Below are positions 25,380 through 34,531 of a DNA stretch of 64,000 nt, one piece after another. The notes under the pieces were generated by a model. That model did no database searches. It was not told the DNA's origin and saw nothing but the letters and a program-made list of their open reading frames with translations. A program made the translations under genes and the position numbers. Within the stretch, counting starts at the first letter, position 1. Each line of letters begins with the position of its first letter. This stretch comes from Vallitalea okinawensis (lineage in GTDB: Bacteria; Bacillota; Clostridia; Lachnospirales; PQDH01): positions 372,001-436,000 of the forward strand of contig NZ_PQDH01000003.1 of the NCBI RefSeq assembly GCF_002964605.1, written 5' to 3'.

Positions 25380-27281
25380 TTATTGTTTGTTCTTTTGCTC
25401 TTCTATTTTCTCGGCAAGTACATTAAGATAAGACCATCGCTCCATTTTTTCTTCTAACATCTTTTCTGTAGCAGCTTTTTCTTCCATGAGTTCTTGAATT
25501 TTTGTGTATTGAGTTGCGTGAATTTCCATTTCCTCTTCAAGTTGTAATAGTTTTTGCTCTAGGACCTCGATGACATCATCAATCTCCTCAAACTCTATTT
25601 TCTCTTTATAACTGAACTTTAACTTTTCATCCTTATTTTTATAATTCTGTTTACCAGTCTGTTCTGGTTTTATAACACCTTCTATCGCTTGGTTAGCTAT
25701 TCTTTCCATATAGTCCGTATAATTACCAGGATAGATCTCAATATCCCCGTTACCTTTATAGGAAAATATTTTTTCACATATTCGATCTAAGAAATACCTA
25801 TCATGGGATACAGCCATAACAGGTCCATTAAAGTAGTCAATAAAATCCTCCAAAATTGTAAGAGTTGCAATATCTAAATCATTGGTAGGCTCATCCAATA
25901 ATAACACATTAGGAGCTTCCATCAAGACACTGAGTAGATGCAACCTTCTTTTTTCACCCCCAGATAACTTGCCAATCAAACTATACTGTAGGTTAGATGG
26001 AAACAAGAAGCGTTCAAGCATCTTTGATGCAGATATACGCTGTCCATTAGCTAGAGGCAAATACTCAGCTATTTCTCGTACAAAATCTAATACTCGCATT
26101 TGATTGTCTAAATGAAAAGTTTCTTGTGAAAAATAGCCTACCTTAACTGTTTCTCCTCTATCAACTGTACCAGAATCAGGTTGTAAACGATTAGCAATTA
26201 AATTCATTAATGTGGATTTACCGATTCCATTAGGTCCAAGTATTCCAATTCGGTCATCCCTTAATAATATATAGCTAAAATTCTTAATACACGTTATATC
26301 TTCAAAGGATTTGCAAACCTGCTCCAACTCAATAACCTTTTTCCCCAGTCTGGACCCCAATACTGATATATCCATTTCGTCCTTTTTAGCGGTGTTCAAA
26401 CTTTCTTTTAATGAATCAAATCGTTGAATACGTGCTTTTTGCTTGGTCGAACGTGCTCTAGCTCCTCTTTTAATCCATGCTAGTTCTGTTCTATATAGAT
26501 TTTGCTTCTTACGTTCTAAAGCTTCTTCAATGGCATCTCTTTCAATCTTTTTCTCAACAAAAAGACTGTAATTCCCATCATAAGAATATAACTTTGCCCC
26601 ATCTAATTCAATGATACGATTCGTAACGCGATCTAAGAAATAACGATCATGTGTAATCATAATTACAGCGCCCTTACGTCGATTAAGATACTCTTCTAAC
26701 CAAGTAATACTATCGCTATCCATATGGTTAGTTGGTTCATCAAGAATCAATAAATCACTATTAGCAATTAACGCTGAAGCTAACGCAACTCTTTTTCTCT
26801 GCCCCCCGGATAAAACACCCATTTGTCGACCAAAATCTTTTATATCCAACTTTGTTAAGACTGTTTTTGCAGCACTTTCTAATTCCCAAAGATGTAATTC
26901 ATCAATTTTATTTTGAAGTTTTAATAGTTCATCATTATAACTCATATCACCGACTTCAATTTTCTCAAGAATACTTTCATATCGTCTCATCAAGATCATT
27001 TCAGGACTATTCCCTTTAAAAATCTGTTCGATTACCGTTGCTTTTGGGTCAAACTCAGGATCTTGTGAAAGGTACTCAATTCGCATTTGATTCTTTCTTA
27101 TAATCTGACCAGCATCTGTTGTCTCAATGCCTGCAATGATTTTTAGTAAAGTAGACTTCCCAGTACCATTGATTCCAATGATACCAATTTTATCGCTCTC
27201 ATCTATACCTAAACTGATATTATTCAGTAATATTTTCTCACCATAACTTTTACTAATGTTTTCTAATGATAATATATGCAT
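25380..27281 (-). CDS. ABC-F family ATPase (Uup-type)
   Basis: This 633-residue soluble twin-ATPase protein has no membrane segments. NBD1 has Walker A GINGTGKST (residues 36-44), signature LSGGQRKRVALA and DEPTNHMD. NBD2 has GPNGIGKST, LSGGEKRRLHLL and DEPTNDLD. The interdomain linker and a Glu-rich C-terminal coiled coil (last 80 residues) match Uup-type ABC-F proteins, which act on ribosomes. I start at the ATG at 27281, where the domain begins; a 19-residue upstream extension (MIKKLINYF) is not expected. Antibiotic protection is possible for the family but not shown here. Confidence 0.88.
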   Translation of the reverse strand: MHILSLENISKSYGEKILLNNISLGIDESDKIGIIGINGTGKSTLLKIIAGIETTDAGQIIRKNQMRIEYLSQDPEFDPKATVIEQIFKGNSPEMILMRRYESILEKIEVGDMSYNDELLKLQNKIDELHLWELESAAKTVLTKLDIKDFGRQMGVLSGGQRKRVALASALIANSDLLILDEPTNHMDSDSITWLEEYLNRRKGAVIMITHDRYFLDRVTNRIIELDGAKLYSYDGNYSLFVEKKIERDAIEEALERKKQNLYRTELAWIKRGARARSTKQKARIQRFDSLKESLNTAKKDEMDISVLGSRLGKKVIELEQVCKSFEDITCIKNFSYILLRDDRIGILGPNGIGKSTLMNLIANRLQPDSGTVDRGETVKVGYFSQETFHLDNQMRVLDFVREIAEYLPLANGQRISASKMLERFLFPSNLQYSLIGKLSGGEKRRLHLLSVLMEAPNVLLLDEPTNDLDIATLTILEDFIDYFNGPVMAVSHDRYFLDRICEKIFSYKGNGDIEIYPGNYTDYMERIANQAIEGVIKPEQTGKQNYKNKDEKLKFSYKEKIEFEEIDDVIEVLEQKLLQLEEEMEIHATQYTKIQELMEEKAATEKMLEEKMERWSYLNVLAEKIEEQKNKQ

Positions 27282-27489
27282 ACTCGTTATGTCTCCAATT
27301 CTATTTAAAATAAAATAATTTATTAGTTTCTTTATCATCTCATCTTTTCTATTATAGCAATCTTTCCTTTTGTTCGTCTAGACATACTTTTTAGATTGCT
27401 AAAAATCCTTGCATGTATTTAAAATAGCATTTATGATTTATATAGAGGCTTTATGAATGAGAGAGTCAATTGAACTATGAGGTGAGAAA

Positions 27490-28170
27490 ATGAATGAAAG
27501 GTTTATACGTAATTATCCAGCTGTTTCTCAAGAAGATTTTAAGAACCTGCAAGAGGCAAAAATCTGTGTTGTAGGATGTGGTGGTCTTGGTGGCTACCTT
27601 ATTGAAATGCTTGCACGAATAGGTATTGGTCATTTAACACTCATTGACGGTGATGTTTTTGAGAAAAATAATTTAAATCGTCAATTACTTTCTTTAGAAT
27701 CTAATTTATCGAGGTCTAAAGCAGTTGTTGCATCAGAAAGGGTTCATTTGATCAACTCAGATATAAAAGTACATTATCTTCACAAAATACTAACCAAAGA
27801 TAATAGTATTGAATTATTGCAGCAACATCATCTAGTCATCGATGCTGTTGATCGTATAAGTACAAAATTATTAATACAGGATACTTGTGAAAAAATAGAT
27901 ATACCTTTGATTCATGGTGCCATAAACGGTTGGTGTGCACAGGTGAGTACAATTTATCCTGGCGATCGTACATTAAACATTCTTTATGAAAAAGCTGATG
28001 ATACTAATGTTCAATCCATGGGCAACCCTGCTTTTAGTCCCGCTTTTGCCGCTTCTGTGCAGGTTTCAGAAGCTATTAAAGTTATCACTGGTAAAGGCCA
28101 GTACCTACGTCATCAAATAATGCACATGGATTTACTAAGTAATCGATGTACAATTATTGATTTGAGATAG
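27490..28170 (+). CDS. ThiF/HesA/MoeB-family adenylyltransferase-like protein
   Basis: This 226-residue E1-like protein has the nucleotide-binding GCGGLGG (residues 29-35), the LIDGDVFEKNNLNRQLL segment (Asp53, Asp55, Asn61, Arg64) for ATP and magnesium, and DAVDRISTK. It would adenylate a C-terminal Gly-Gly carrier such as ThiS or MoaD. It lacks the two CxxC zinc motifs of MoeB/ThiF, so it belongs to the shorter HesA-like group. No carrier gene adjoins it; the nearest Gly-Gly protein is at 40.35-40.58 kb. GAGGTG precedes the ATG. It is transcribed alone on the plus strand. Confidence 0.82.
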   Translation: MNERFIRNYPAVSQEDFKNLQEAKICVVGCGGLGGYLIEMLARIGIGHLTLIDGDVFEKNNLNRQLLSLESNLSRSKAVVASERVHLINSDIKVHYLHKILTKDNSIELLQQHHLVIDAVDRISTKLLIQDTCEKIDIPLIHGAINGWCAQVSTIYPGDRTLNILYEKADDTNVQSMGNPAFSPAFAASVQVSEAIKVITGKGQYLRHQIMHMDLLSNRCTIIDLR

Positions 28171-28183
28171 GGATGGCGTTAGT

Positions 28184-28777
28184 TTATAAAATACTTAGTA
28201 TAAGTACACCAATACTTACAACAACAAATATATATCCACCAAATCTTGCATAACTCAAATAGAAATCCGAAGGTTCCGCATTATCAATCCAAAGACCGTG
28301 TTTCAGATAAAAAAATAGCTCTGGTACAAATAGATTGAGTAAACCAAAACTCCCTGTAATAACTGCTCCAAAATAAAGCTGCATGAAGTCGGTACTTGTG
28401 GAATGGCTTGTACCATAAATAAGTGCAAATACGTATAAACATAGTAATAGTATGCTTAAAGACCAATTAATGATTTTTCTTGTTTTGTCTTTTCTAATGT
28501 CCTTTACAGCACTTTTTATAATGTAACTACTATCTTTTTCCACTATGTCAATATGACTTAAGTTTGCTTGACAATATTGACATAAAACGGCATGTGATTT
28601 ATTCACTTCACTGCACTCAGGACAAATCTTAATTTCTTCTGTGTCCATAGTTGGGAATACATTTGATATAGTTTTTGATCGACTACTAAGTTCATGAGTT
28701 TTAGCAATAAAGGTACCACAGAATTTACAGTTTCTTGAATGGATATCTATCTTCTCTCCGCAGTTCGGACATACCAT
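28184..28777 (-). CDS. Double zinc-ribbon membrane protein
   Basis: The N-terminus of this 197-residue protein has two zinc ribbons: CPNCGEKI/CKFCG at the start and CPECSEV/CQYCQ near residues 50-70. The C-terminal half has three hydrophobic segments (ILLLCLYVFALIYG, YFGAVITGSFGLLNLF, IFVVVSIGVLILSIL). Such proteins are common and functionally undefined in Firmicutes. It follows the methyltransferase gene by 16 bp on the same strand, so the two are probably co-transcribed, although no functional link is visible. Confidence 0.75.
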   Translation of the reverse strand: MVCPNCGEKIDIHSRNCKFCGTFIAKTHELSSRSKTISNVFPTMDTEEIKICPECSEVNKSHAVLCQYCQANLSHIDIVEKDSSYIIKSAVKDIRKDKTRKIINWSLSILLLCLYVFALIYGTSHSTSTDFMQLYFGAVITGSFGLLNLFVPELFFYLKHGLWIDNAEPSDFYLSYARFGGYIFVVVSIGVLILSIL

Positions 28778-28793
28778 GAAATCGCCCTCTCTT

Positions 28794-29423
28794 CTAATAG
28801 CTCATTTTTGCTGCATAGATATATCTTAGTATATGTACATGCTCACCTTCACCATGATTTTCTGGTTCATGAAGTAGACCAGTATCTCGTATATCAAATC
28901 TCTTGAATTCTTTCCTCATATCATCTTCAGTATAATAATGTATGGGCTTTCCTTTTTTATGTTCAAAAGTGTTCTTTTCGAACTCCTGTCCTTTGCCATA
29001 ACTTTCTTCTTGATCACTAAATCCAGTAAAAAATACAACACCATTATCATTCAACATAGATTCACATTTCTCAATAAACAATCGACGCTGCTCTTCGAAA
29101 AAAAGATGTAATACATTAAAACAATAGATAGCATCATACTTTTTCTGATTATCCAAGTCCAATATAGAACCATGGTAATAGTGAATCTTGTCATTTGTTT
29201 CAGTAGCTAAACGAATAGCTTCTTTAGATATCTCAACTCCCTCAACCTGAAAACCTTTCTTATAAAAAAAGTTCGAATGTCTTCCATATCCAGAACCAGG
29301 AATGAGAACACTCTTTATCCCTTCTTTTTTAAAAAGTTTTTCCGCTACATAGGCTGAGTAACTGGGCTCGTCACCCCAAACTCTTCCACCATTTTCAAAT
29401 CGCTTATTCCAATATTCACTCAT
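28794..29423 (-). CDS. Class I SAM-dependent methyltransferase
   Basis: This 209-residue methyltransferase of the TehB/UbiE-like fold has motif I VLIPGSGYGRHSNFF (SAM-binding Gly-rich loop), EGVEISKEAI (acidic ribose-binding position), YDAIYCFNVLHLF (motif IV) and LNDNGVVFFTGFS. The N-terminus (SEYWNKRFENGGRVWGDEPS) is the tellurite/thiol-methyltransferase-like opening found in many small clostridial enzymes. The substrate is unknown. It is co-directional with the zinc-ribbon gene. Confidence 0.85.
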   Translation of the reverse strand: MSEYWNKRFENGGRVWGDEPSYSAYVAEKLFKKEGIKSVLIPGSGYGRHSNFFYKKGFQVEGVEISKEAIRLATETNDKIHYYHGSILDLDNQKKYDAIYCFNVLHLFFEEQRRLFIEKCESMLNDNGVVFFTGFSDQEESYGKGQEFEKNTFEHKKGKPIHYYTEDDMRKEFKRFDIRDTGLLHEPENHGEGEHVHILRYIYAAKMSY

Positions 29424-29521
29424 GATATTTCCCCCTATAAATCATGTAATTAAAAATAGCCAATTTATCACAGTATACAACACTCTTTAAAGTTTATCAA
29501 CTTTCCTATACTAGGATAAGA

Positions 29522-29560
29522 AAACCTCTGCTTCACCCAGAAGGAGTAAAGCAGAGGTTT
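29522..29560. terminator. Terminator of ABC half-transporter
   Basis: AAACCTCTGCTT (29522-29533) pairs with 29549-29560, a perfect 12-bp stem with a 15-nt loop, flanked by A and T stretches. Confidence 0.8.
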
Positions 29561-29564
29561 ATTA

Positions 29565-31307
29565 TTATTTCATTATTTCATTCTTACTTTTATATGCATT
29601 CCATAAATCATGAAATGGTCCCTCAATATTCTTAAGTTTCTCAAATGATCCTTGCTGAACTATTTGACCTTCTTCCATAACCCATATGCTATCAAAGAGA
29701 TCTAATACATTTAAACGGTGCATTGTGGCAAGTACGCAACGCTCTTTATATTTCTTGAATAATCCTTCAATGATTTTCTTCTCATTACTAGCATCTAGAT
29801 GACTTGTTGCCTCATCAAGCAGAATAATTTGCTTATCCTTAGCAAAATATAATCCTCTAGCTAATGCTAAGCGTTGTCCTTCTCCACCTGATAGATTGAC
29901 ACCTCTTTCACGTACATCGGTATGAATCCCTTCTGGTAATCGCTTAATGACATCTTGAAGTTGCACAAGTTCTATTACTTCATTAAGCTTTTCTTGTGAT
30001 GCATCATAACCAAATGTGATGTTATAGAGAAGAGTATTTTCAAAAATCTCTTGATTTTGAGCTATCATTAGTGTGGATTCTGTTAGAGTTCCTAAATCAA
30101 TTCTCTTGCCTTTATTCTCAATGATGTAATTATCATCTGCTTGAAAAAGACCTGATAAGATACTCAATAACGTACTTTTTCCTGATCCACTTAAGCCAAC
30201 AATTGCTATTTTTTCACCTTTATGAATATTAAAATCTAAACCCTTAATTCCCCTTTTACTATTTTCATAGATGTAGTTAAGATTTTGAAAACTTAAGATC
30301 TCCCAAGTATTTACATCATCTTGTTTCTTAGTCAATCGTTGAGTTTCGGAAGCTTCTAGAATAGGATTAACAGATTGTATAGCAGCTTTCCATCGTAAAG
30401 TCTCATAGAAGTTACTTGTCATTTCAAAGAATGCTTCTCGCATCTGTTTGAAATAATTAACTATAATCACTAAAGATCCAATCATAATCACTTCATTAAT
30501 AGAGCGGTGACTATTGATGTAGAAGAGGATCACTACAACCTCTGTTAAAATTCCACCAAAAGCAATAATAAAGCATCTGGGTTGATTGATTCTAAACTCA
30601 TTCATGAATTCTTTATAATACCTGTTGAACTTCTTATCTATCTCTTCTTTTGTACTCTTACCTAGATGAAACATGATAATTGTCTTTATATTACCAACAA
30701 AGTCAATGAGCTGTGCCGTAAGCTTATGAAAGGATTCATTGATACGTCCTAATATTGGATGAATAGCTTTGTTCATGCGTGCTGCTATTAATAAATTGAT
30801 GCTTGTAAGCACTAAACTGATTAAGGCAATCTCCCAGGAAATAATCATTAGCATAATGATAGGACCTAATGACATAAATATATTCTCTAAATATTTATAC
30901 TGACTAAAACAGAAATCTCTAACTGCTTGCCCTGCTATATTAATACGATTAACTGTTTCGCCTGAATGGTTATCTATATGCCATTTCATTGGTAACTTAT
31001 ACACTTTTTTATACATACTTCCAACAAAGCGCTTTTGATTATTTAAAGCACTTGTCATCTCGAAATATCTAGCTGAATGATGAAATAATTGAAAAATAAA
31101 AAAACCTATTAAGTAGATACCAATCCATTGGTAGGCTCTTGATAGTTGGTTAAGTCCATGTAATTGCAGTGTGTTAATGAATTGGCCAAAGGCATATGGT
31201 TGAAGCAATTGACCACAAAATGATATCGTATGCAATACATAGCTGACTGCTAACTTCCAACGTTCTTTTTCTGCATATTTCCATGCTATTTTAAATAAAT
31301 ATATCAT
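29565..31307 (-). CDS. ABC transporter, fused permease and ATP-binding (half-transporter)
   Basis: This 580-residue half-transporter has an N-terminal six-helix exporter domain (about residues 1-320) and a C-terminal nucleotide-binding domain with Walker A GLSGSGKST, signature LSGGEGQRLALARGL and Walker B IILLDEATSHLD. AGGAGG precedes the ATG. It would act as a homodimer in the membrane because no partner half gene adjoins it. The export substrate is unknown. The leader (31308-31393) contains a hairpin with a C-rich arm. Confidence 0.85.
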   Translation of the reverse strand: MIYLFKIAWKYAEKERWKLAVSYVLHTISFCGQLLQPYAFGQFINTLQLHGLNQLSRAYQWIGIYLIGFFIFQLFHHSARYFEMTSALNNQKRFVGSMYKKVYKLPMKWHIDNHSGETVNRINIAGQAVRDFCFSQYKYLENIFMSLGPIIMLMIISWEIALISLVLTSINLLIAARMNKAIHPILGRINESFHKLTAQLIDFVGNIKTIIMFHLGKSTKEEIDKKFNRYYKEFMNEFRINQPRCFIIAFGGILTEVVVILFYINSHRSINEVIMIGSLVIIVNYFKQMREAFFEMTSNFYETLRWKAAIQSVNPILEASETQRLTKKQDDVNTWEILSFQNLNYIYENSKRGIKGLDFNIHKGEKIAIVGLSGSGKSTLLSILSGLFQADDNYIIENKGKRIDLGTLTESTLMIAQNQEIFENTLLYNITFGYDASQEKLNEVIELVQLQDVIKRLPEGIHTDVRERGVNLSGGEGQRLALARGLYFAKDKQIILLDEATSHLDASNEKKIIEGLFKKYKERCVLATMHRLNVLDLFDSIWVMEEGQIVQQGSFEKLKNIEGPFHDLWNAYKSKNEIMK

Positions 31308-31351
31308 ATTTCTTTCCTCCTAAAATTTATATGTTCATTCATACAAATTTC

Positions 31352-31392
31352 TTAAGGAGGTCCTCGGTAGAATCTTGAAGACTTCCACCTTA
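31352..31392 (-). other. Leader hairpin upstream of ABC half-transporter
   Basis: On the minus strand TAAGGTGG (31392-31385) pairs with CCTCCTTA (31359-31352), one mismatch, enclosing CTTCAAGATTC-rich sequence. The distal arm holds a ribosome-site-like AAGGAGG on the opposite strand only. It could be a small cis-regulatory structure; I do not recognise a family. Confidence 0.3.
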
Positions 31393-31501
31393 CAACGTGT
31401 CAAGATCACAATTTGTTTAATCGTTTTTTCATAACATCTCTCCATCCCCATAATATTTTGTTATCACGAAATAAATATGTTTATGTTACTATAGATTAAA
31501 A

Positions 31502-32371
31502 TTATCTATAATAAGCTATCCCATCATTAAATGCACTTTGATCATTATGTTGAATACCAAACAATGCTTCCTGCAAGGCAAATGTACCCGCATAAAACTT
31601 AGCTCTCTTAAGGTATTTTGTAATCTGAGGATATATGTCAATCATCTTATGGATAAAATCTTCACCATAGCCAAAGGGTCCTATCATAGAAGCAATATCA
31701 TAAGCTGGATCACTTATGCTTACACTACCAAAGTCAATAATTCCTGTTATACTTTCAGTTACCTCATCAAATAATATGTTGGTTGGTCCAAAATCACCAT
31801 GTACTAATGTAGGTTTAAACGATAGAAGCTCCTCACTGATGTTTTCTTGAAAGAACTTTTCTAGGTTATCGACAGCATCTTTTCTCATGTAGCTGTATAG
31901 CAATTCTTTTACGTTCAAGTAGAATTGATACCAATAAGAGAGATCTTTCGTTTCACAATCCAATATGTCACTAAAGGCCTTCACTTCTACACAATGAAGT
32001 TCTCTAAGAAATAACGCTAATCGATTAGCTACTCCTTGTTGATCTTTAATATTGAGAAATAACTTCTGTAATAGAGGCTTTCCTGTCAACATAGAGTAAC
32101 CTGTGAATACGTCTCCAACTTTATTGGATTCGAAAGATTTGTATTGAGGATAGGGTATAGGAACAGATAACTTTCCTTTAATGCTCTCAAGAATTTTTGT
32201 TTCTAATTTTAGTGATTTAATACCTTCTTCATATTTAGGAAAACGGAAAATAACCTCATTATTAACGATAATAATTGTATTATTCTGCCCCAAATTATTT
32301 TGTCTATAATCCTTTATAATCAGCTCAGGATATATCTGCTTAATGCACTCAATATTCTTTTGTATATCCAA
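31502..32371 (-). CDS. Aminoglycoside phosphotransferase-like kinase (APH family)
   Basis: This 289-residue APH/choline-kinase-fold protein has the Brenner motif VHGDFGPTN (His191, Asp193, Asn198) and the metal-binding GIIDFGSVSISDPAYD (Asp213), both intact. Its overall layout resembles APH(2'')-like enzymes, but many such chromosomal homologues phosphorylate other small molecules. The start is TTG at 32371 with a GGTGG-type site; no in-frame ATG lies nearby. It is not in a mobile context. Antibiotic resistance cannot be claimed from sequence. Confidence 0.78.
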   Translation of the reverse strand: MDIQKNIECIKQIYPELIIKDYRQNNLGQNNTIIIVNNEVIFRFPKYEEGIKSLKLETKILESIKGKLSVPIPYPQYKSFESNKVGDVFTGYSMLTGKPLLQKLFLNIKDQQGVANRLALFLRELHCVEVKAFSDILDCETKDLSYWYQFYLNVKELLYSYMRKDAVDNLEKFFQENISEELLSFKPTLVHGDFGPTNILFDEVTESITGIIDFGSVSISDPAYDIASMIGPFGYGEDFIHKMIDIYPQITKYLKRAKFYAGTFALQEALFGIQHNDQSAFNDGIAYYR

Positions 32372-32451
32372 TCTGTCACCACCCGTTAGTATCTTCCACT
32401 ATAAGCAATATTATATACTAAAACTACATGTTGGAAAAGAGAAAAGTAAAA

Positions 32452-32480
32452 AAAAGAGTGGTTAACTTAACCACTCTTTT
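32452..32480. terminator. Terminator of scaffold/GGGtGRT operon
   Basis: AAAAGAGTGGT (32452-32462) pairs with 32470-32480, followed on the minus strand by a T run. Confidence 0.8.
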
Positions 32481-32494
32481 CATTATTCATTAGA

Positions 32495-33496
32495 TTATTT
32501 ATTCATTGCTTCTTGAATAGCAACTGCTACTGCTACTGTAGCACCTACCATTGGGTTATTACCCATACCTAAAAGCCCCATCATTTCTACGTGAGCTGGT
32601 ACAGATGAAGAACCTGCAAACTGTGCATCAGAGTGCATTCTACCCATTGTATCAGTCATACCATAAGAAGCAGGACCAGCAGCCATATTATCTGGGTGAA
32701 GTGTTCTACCAGTACCACCTCCAGAAGCTACTGAGAAGTATTTCTTACCAGCTTCATTACATTCTTTTTTGTATGTTCCTGCAACTGGATGTTGGAAACG
32801 AGTAGGATTAGTTGAGTTACCTGTGATTGAAACGTCTACGCTTTCGTTGTGCATAATTGCAACACCTTCACGTACATCATCAGCGCCAAAACATCTTACT
32901 TTACCTCTTTCACCTTGAGAATAAGCTTTTTCCTTAACAATGTTTAATTCACCAGTTGTATAATCAAATTGTGTTTGAACATATGTGAATCCGTTAATTC
33001 TTGAGATGATTTGAGCAGCATCTTTTCCAAGACCATTAAGAATGACTTTTAATGGCTCTTTTCTAACTCTGTTTGCAGAACGAGCAATACCAATTGCACC
33101 TTCAGCAGCAGCAAAAGATTCATGACCAGCTAAGAAAGCAAAACATTTAGTTTCTTCTCTTAATAGCATAGCTCCTAAACCACCATGACCGATTCCAACT
33201 TTTCTTTGATCAGCTACAGAACCTGGAATACAAAACGCTTGAAGACCTTCTCCGATTGCTTCAGCTGCATCGGCTGCAACTGTAATACCTCTCTTTATAG
33301 CTACTGCTGCGCCTAATGTATAAGCCCAACATGCATTATCAAAACAAATTGGTTGGATAGACTTTACAAGTTCATGCACGTCGATCCCTTTATCATCACA
33401 AATTTGCTTAGCTTCTTCTAAAGAACCAATACCGAATTCTTTAAGAGCTTTTTCAATACTTTCAATTCTTCTATCGTATCCTTCAAATAATGGCAT
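32495..33496 (-). CDS. GGGtGRT protein
   Basis: This 333-residue protein belongs to the uncharacterised family named for its GGGtGRT motif, here residues 259-265 (SGGGTGRTLHPDNM). Other conserved-looking elements are GIGHGGLGAM (101-110), FLAGHESFAA (121-130) and TRFQHPVAG. It is soluble, without a signal peptide, and rich in glycine and alanine. It lies 13 bp after an Fe-S scaffold-like gene; the two families are known to occur together, with no defined activity. AGGAGG precedes the ATG. Confidence 0.85.
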   Translation of the reverse strand: MPLFEGYDRRIESIEKALKEFGIGSLEEAKQICDDKGIDVHELVKSIQPICFDNACWAYTLGAAVAIKRGITVAADAAEAIGEGLQAFCIPGSVADQRKVGIGHGGLGAMLLREETKCFAFLAGHESFAAAEGAIGIARSANRVRKEPLKVILNGLGKDAAQIISRINGFTYVQTQFDYTTGELNIVKEKAYSQGERGKVRCFGADDVREGVAIMHNESVDVSITGNSTNPTRFQHPVAGTYKKECNEAGKKYFSVASGGGTGRTLHPDNMAAGPASYGMTDTMGRMHSDAQFAGSSSVPAHVEMMGLLGMGNNPMVGATVAVAVAIQEAMNK

Positions 33497-33509
33497 CCTT
33501 ACAAACCTC

Positions 33510-34202
33510 CTATTCGTGTCTTGGATCTATCGTTTTAACAGCGTCAGCAAATCTGCCGTATGTACCAGTCGCTTTTTCTAAAGCTTCTGCTGCTTCCATG
33601 CCGCCTTTAATCATATCCATCATTTTACCAAAATGTACGAATTTATAACCGATAATCTCGTCATCTTCATCTACAGCAATTTCAGTAACATAACCTTCTG
33701 CCATTTCAAGGTAACGTGGACCTTTATCAAGAGTACCATACATAGTACCTACTTGTGAACGAAGACCTTTACCTAAATCTTCTAAACCAGCACCTACTGG
33801 AAGACCATCTTCTGAAAATGCAGTTTGAGTTCTACCATAAGCAATTTGTAAGAACAATTCCCTCATAGCTGTGTTAATCGCATCGCAAACTAAGTCTGTG
33901 TTAAGTGCTTCTAAAATAGTTTTACCAGGCAAAATTTCTGAAGCCATAGCTGCAGAGTGTGTCATACCAGAACAACCGATAGTTTCAATTAATGCTTCTT
34001 GAATGATACCATCTTTAACATTCAACGTTAATTTTGTTGTACCTTGTTGAGGCGCACACCAGCCAACACCATGTGTTAAACCAGAAATATCTTTAACCTC
34101 TTTAGCTTGTACCCATTTTCCTTCTTGAGGAATAGGTGCTGGACCATGATTAGGACCTTTTGCAACACAGCACATGTTTGTTACTTCATGAGTGTACTTC
34201 AT
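33510..34202 (-). CDS. NifU/IscU-like iron-sulfur scaffold-type protein
   Basis: This 230-residue protein has an IscU/NifU-N-like core: Cys49, Cys77 in ETIGCSGMTHS and Cys106 in DLVCDAI are spaced as in scaffold proteins. It has an extra N-terminal CysCys pair (11-12) and a C-terminal extension. I start at the ATG at 34202 (MKYTHEV), with AGGGAAG upstream; two earlier ATGs lie within the site. It is co-transcribed with the GGGtGRT gene, so a role in cluster or metal handling for that partner is an inference. Confidence 0.82.
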   Translation of the reverse strand: MKYTHEVTNMCCVAKGPNHGPAPIPQEGKWVQAKEVKDISGLTHGVGWCAPQQGTTKLTLNVKDGIIQEALIETIGCSGMTHSAAMASEILPGKTILEALNTDLVCDAINTAMRELFLQIAYGRTQTAFSEDGLPVGAGLEDLGKGLRSQVGTMYGTLDKGPRYLEMAEGYVTEIAVDEDDEIIGYKFVHFGKMMDMIKGGMEAAEALEKATGTYGRFADAVKTIDPRHE

Positions 34203-34531
34203 AATCATTCTTCCCTTTCTCAATGAAAATTGTTTTTAGCGGATAGGACAATTGCGGCCATTGCCACATTTAAACTGAAATAGTATCGGCTAGTTATGTA
34301 ACTAGAGCTTTACTAATTCATGATTTGAGTCATAAGTTGATACACTTTATATCTTCATGTCATCTTAACTGTTCAAGTCATTAAAAAACTCCTATTGATA
34401 AGTTTACCTATCATAGGAGTTTGAATCATGAACGCTGACTCATCCCATCTTATTATAACGGCTATTTGTTTTCTTGACAATAGTTTATCAAGAATTTGAG
34501 CAGAAAAACCTTAAAAATAGGATATTATATC
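34203..34531. other. 329-bp intergenic region with terminator
   Basis: Apart from the hairpin at 34386-34422 and the presumed promoter of the scaffold/GGGtGRT operon near 34203-34380, I see nothing. No frame with a ribosome site is present. Confidence 0.5.
34383..34422 (-). terminator. Terminator downstream of the frameshifted small gene
   Basis: AAACTCCTAT (34386-34395) pairs with 34413-34422, extended by GATA/TATC inside with one bulge. The minus strand continues into TTTTTTAA. It ends the unit that starts at 37.9 kb or at 36.7 kb. Confidence 0.75.

Noticed and set aside
25380-27281. ABC-F antibiotic resistance protein
   Set aside because: The C-terminal coiled coil points to Uup-type housekeeping proteins, and no resistance-type leader is visible.
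31502-32371. Aminoglycoside resistance gene
   Set aside because: The APH motifs are intact but this fold has many other substrates; no mobile context or close match can be shown from sequence.
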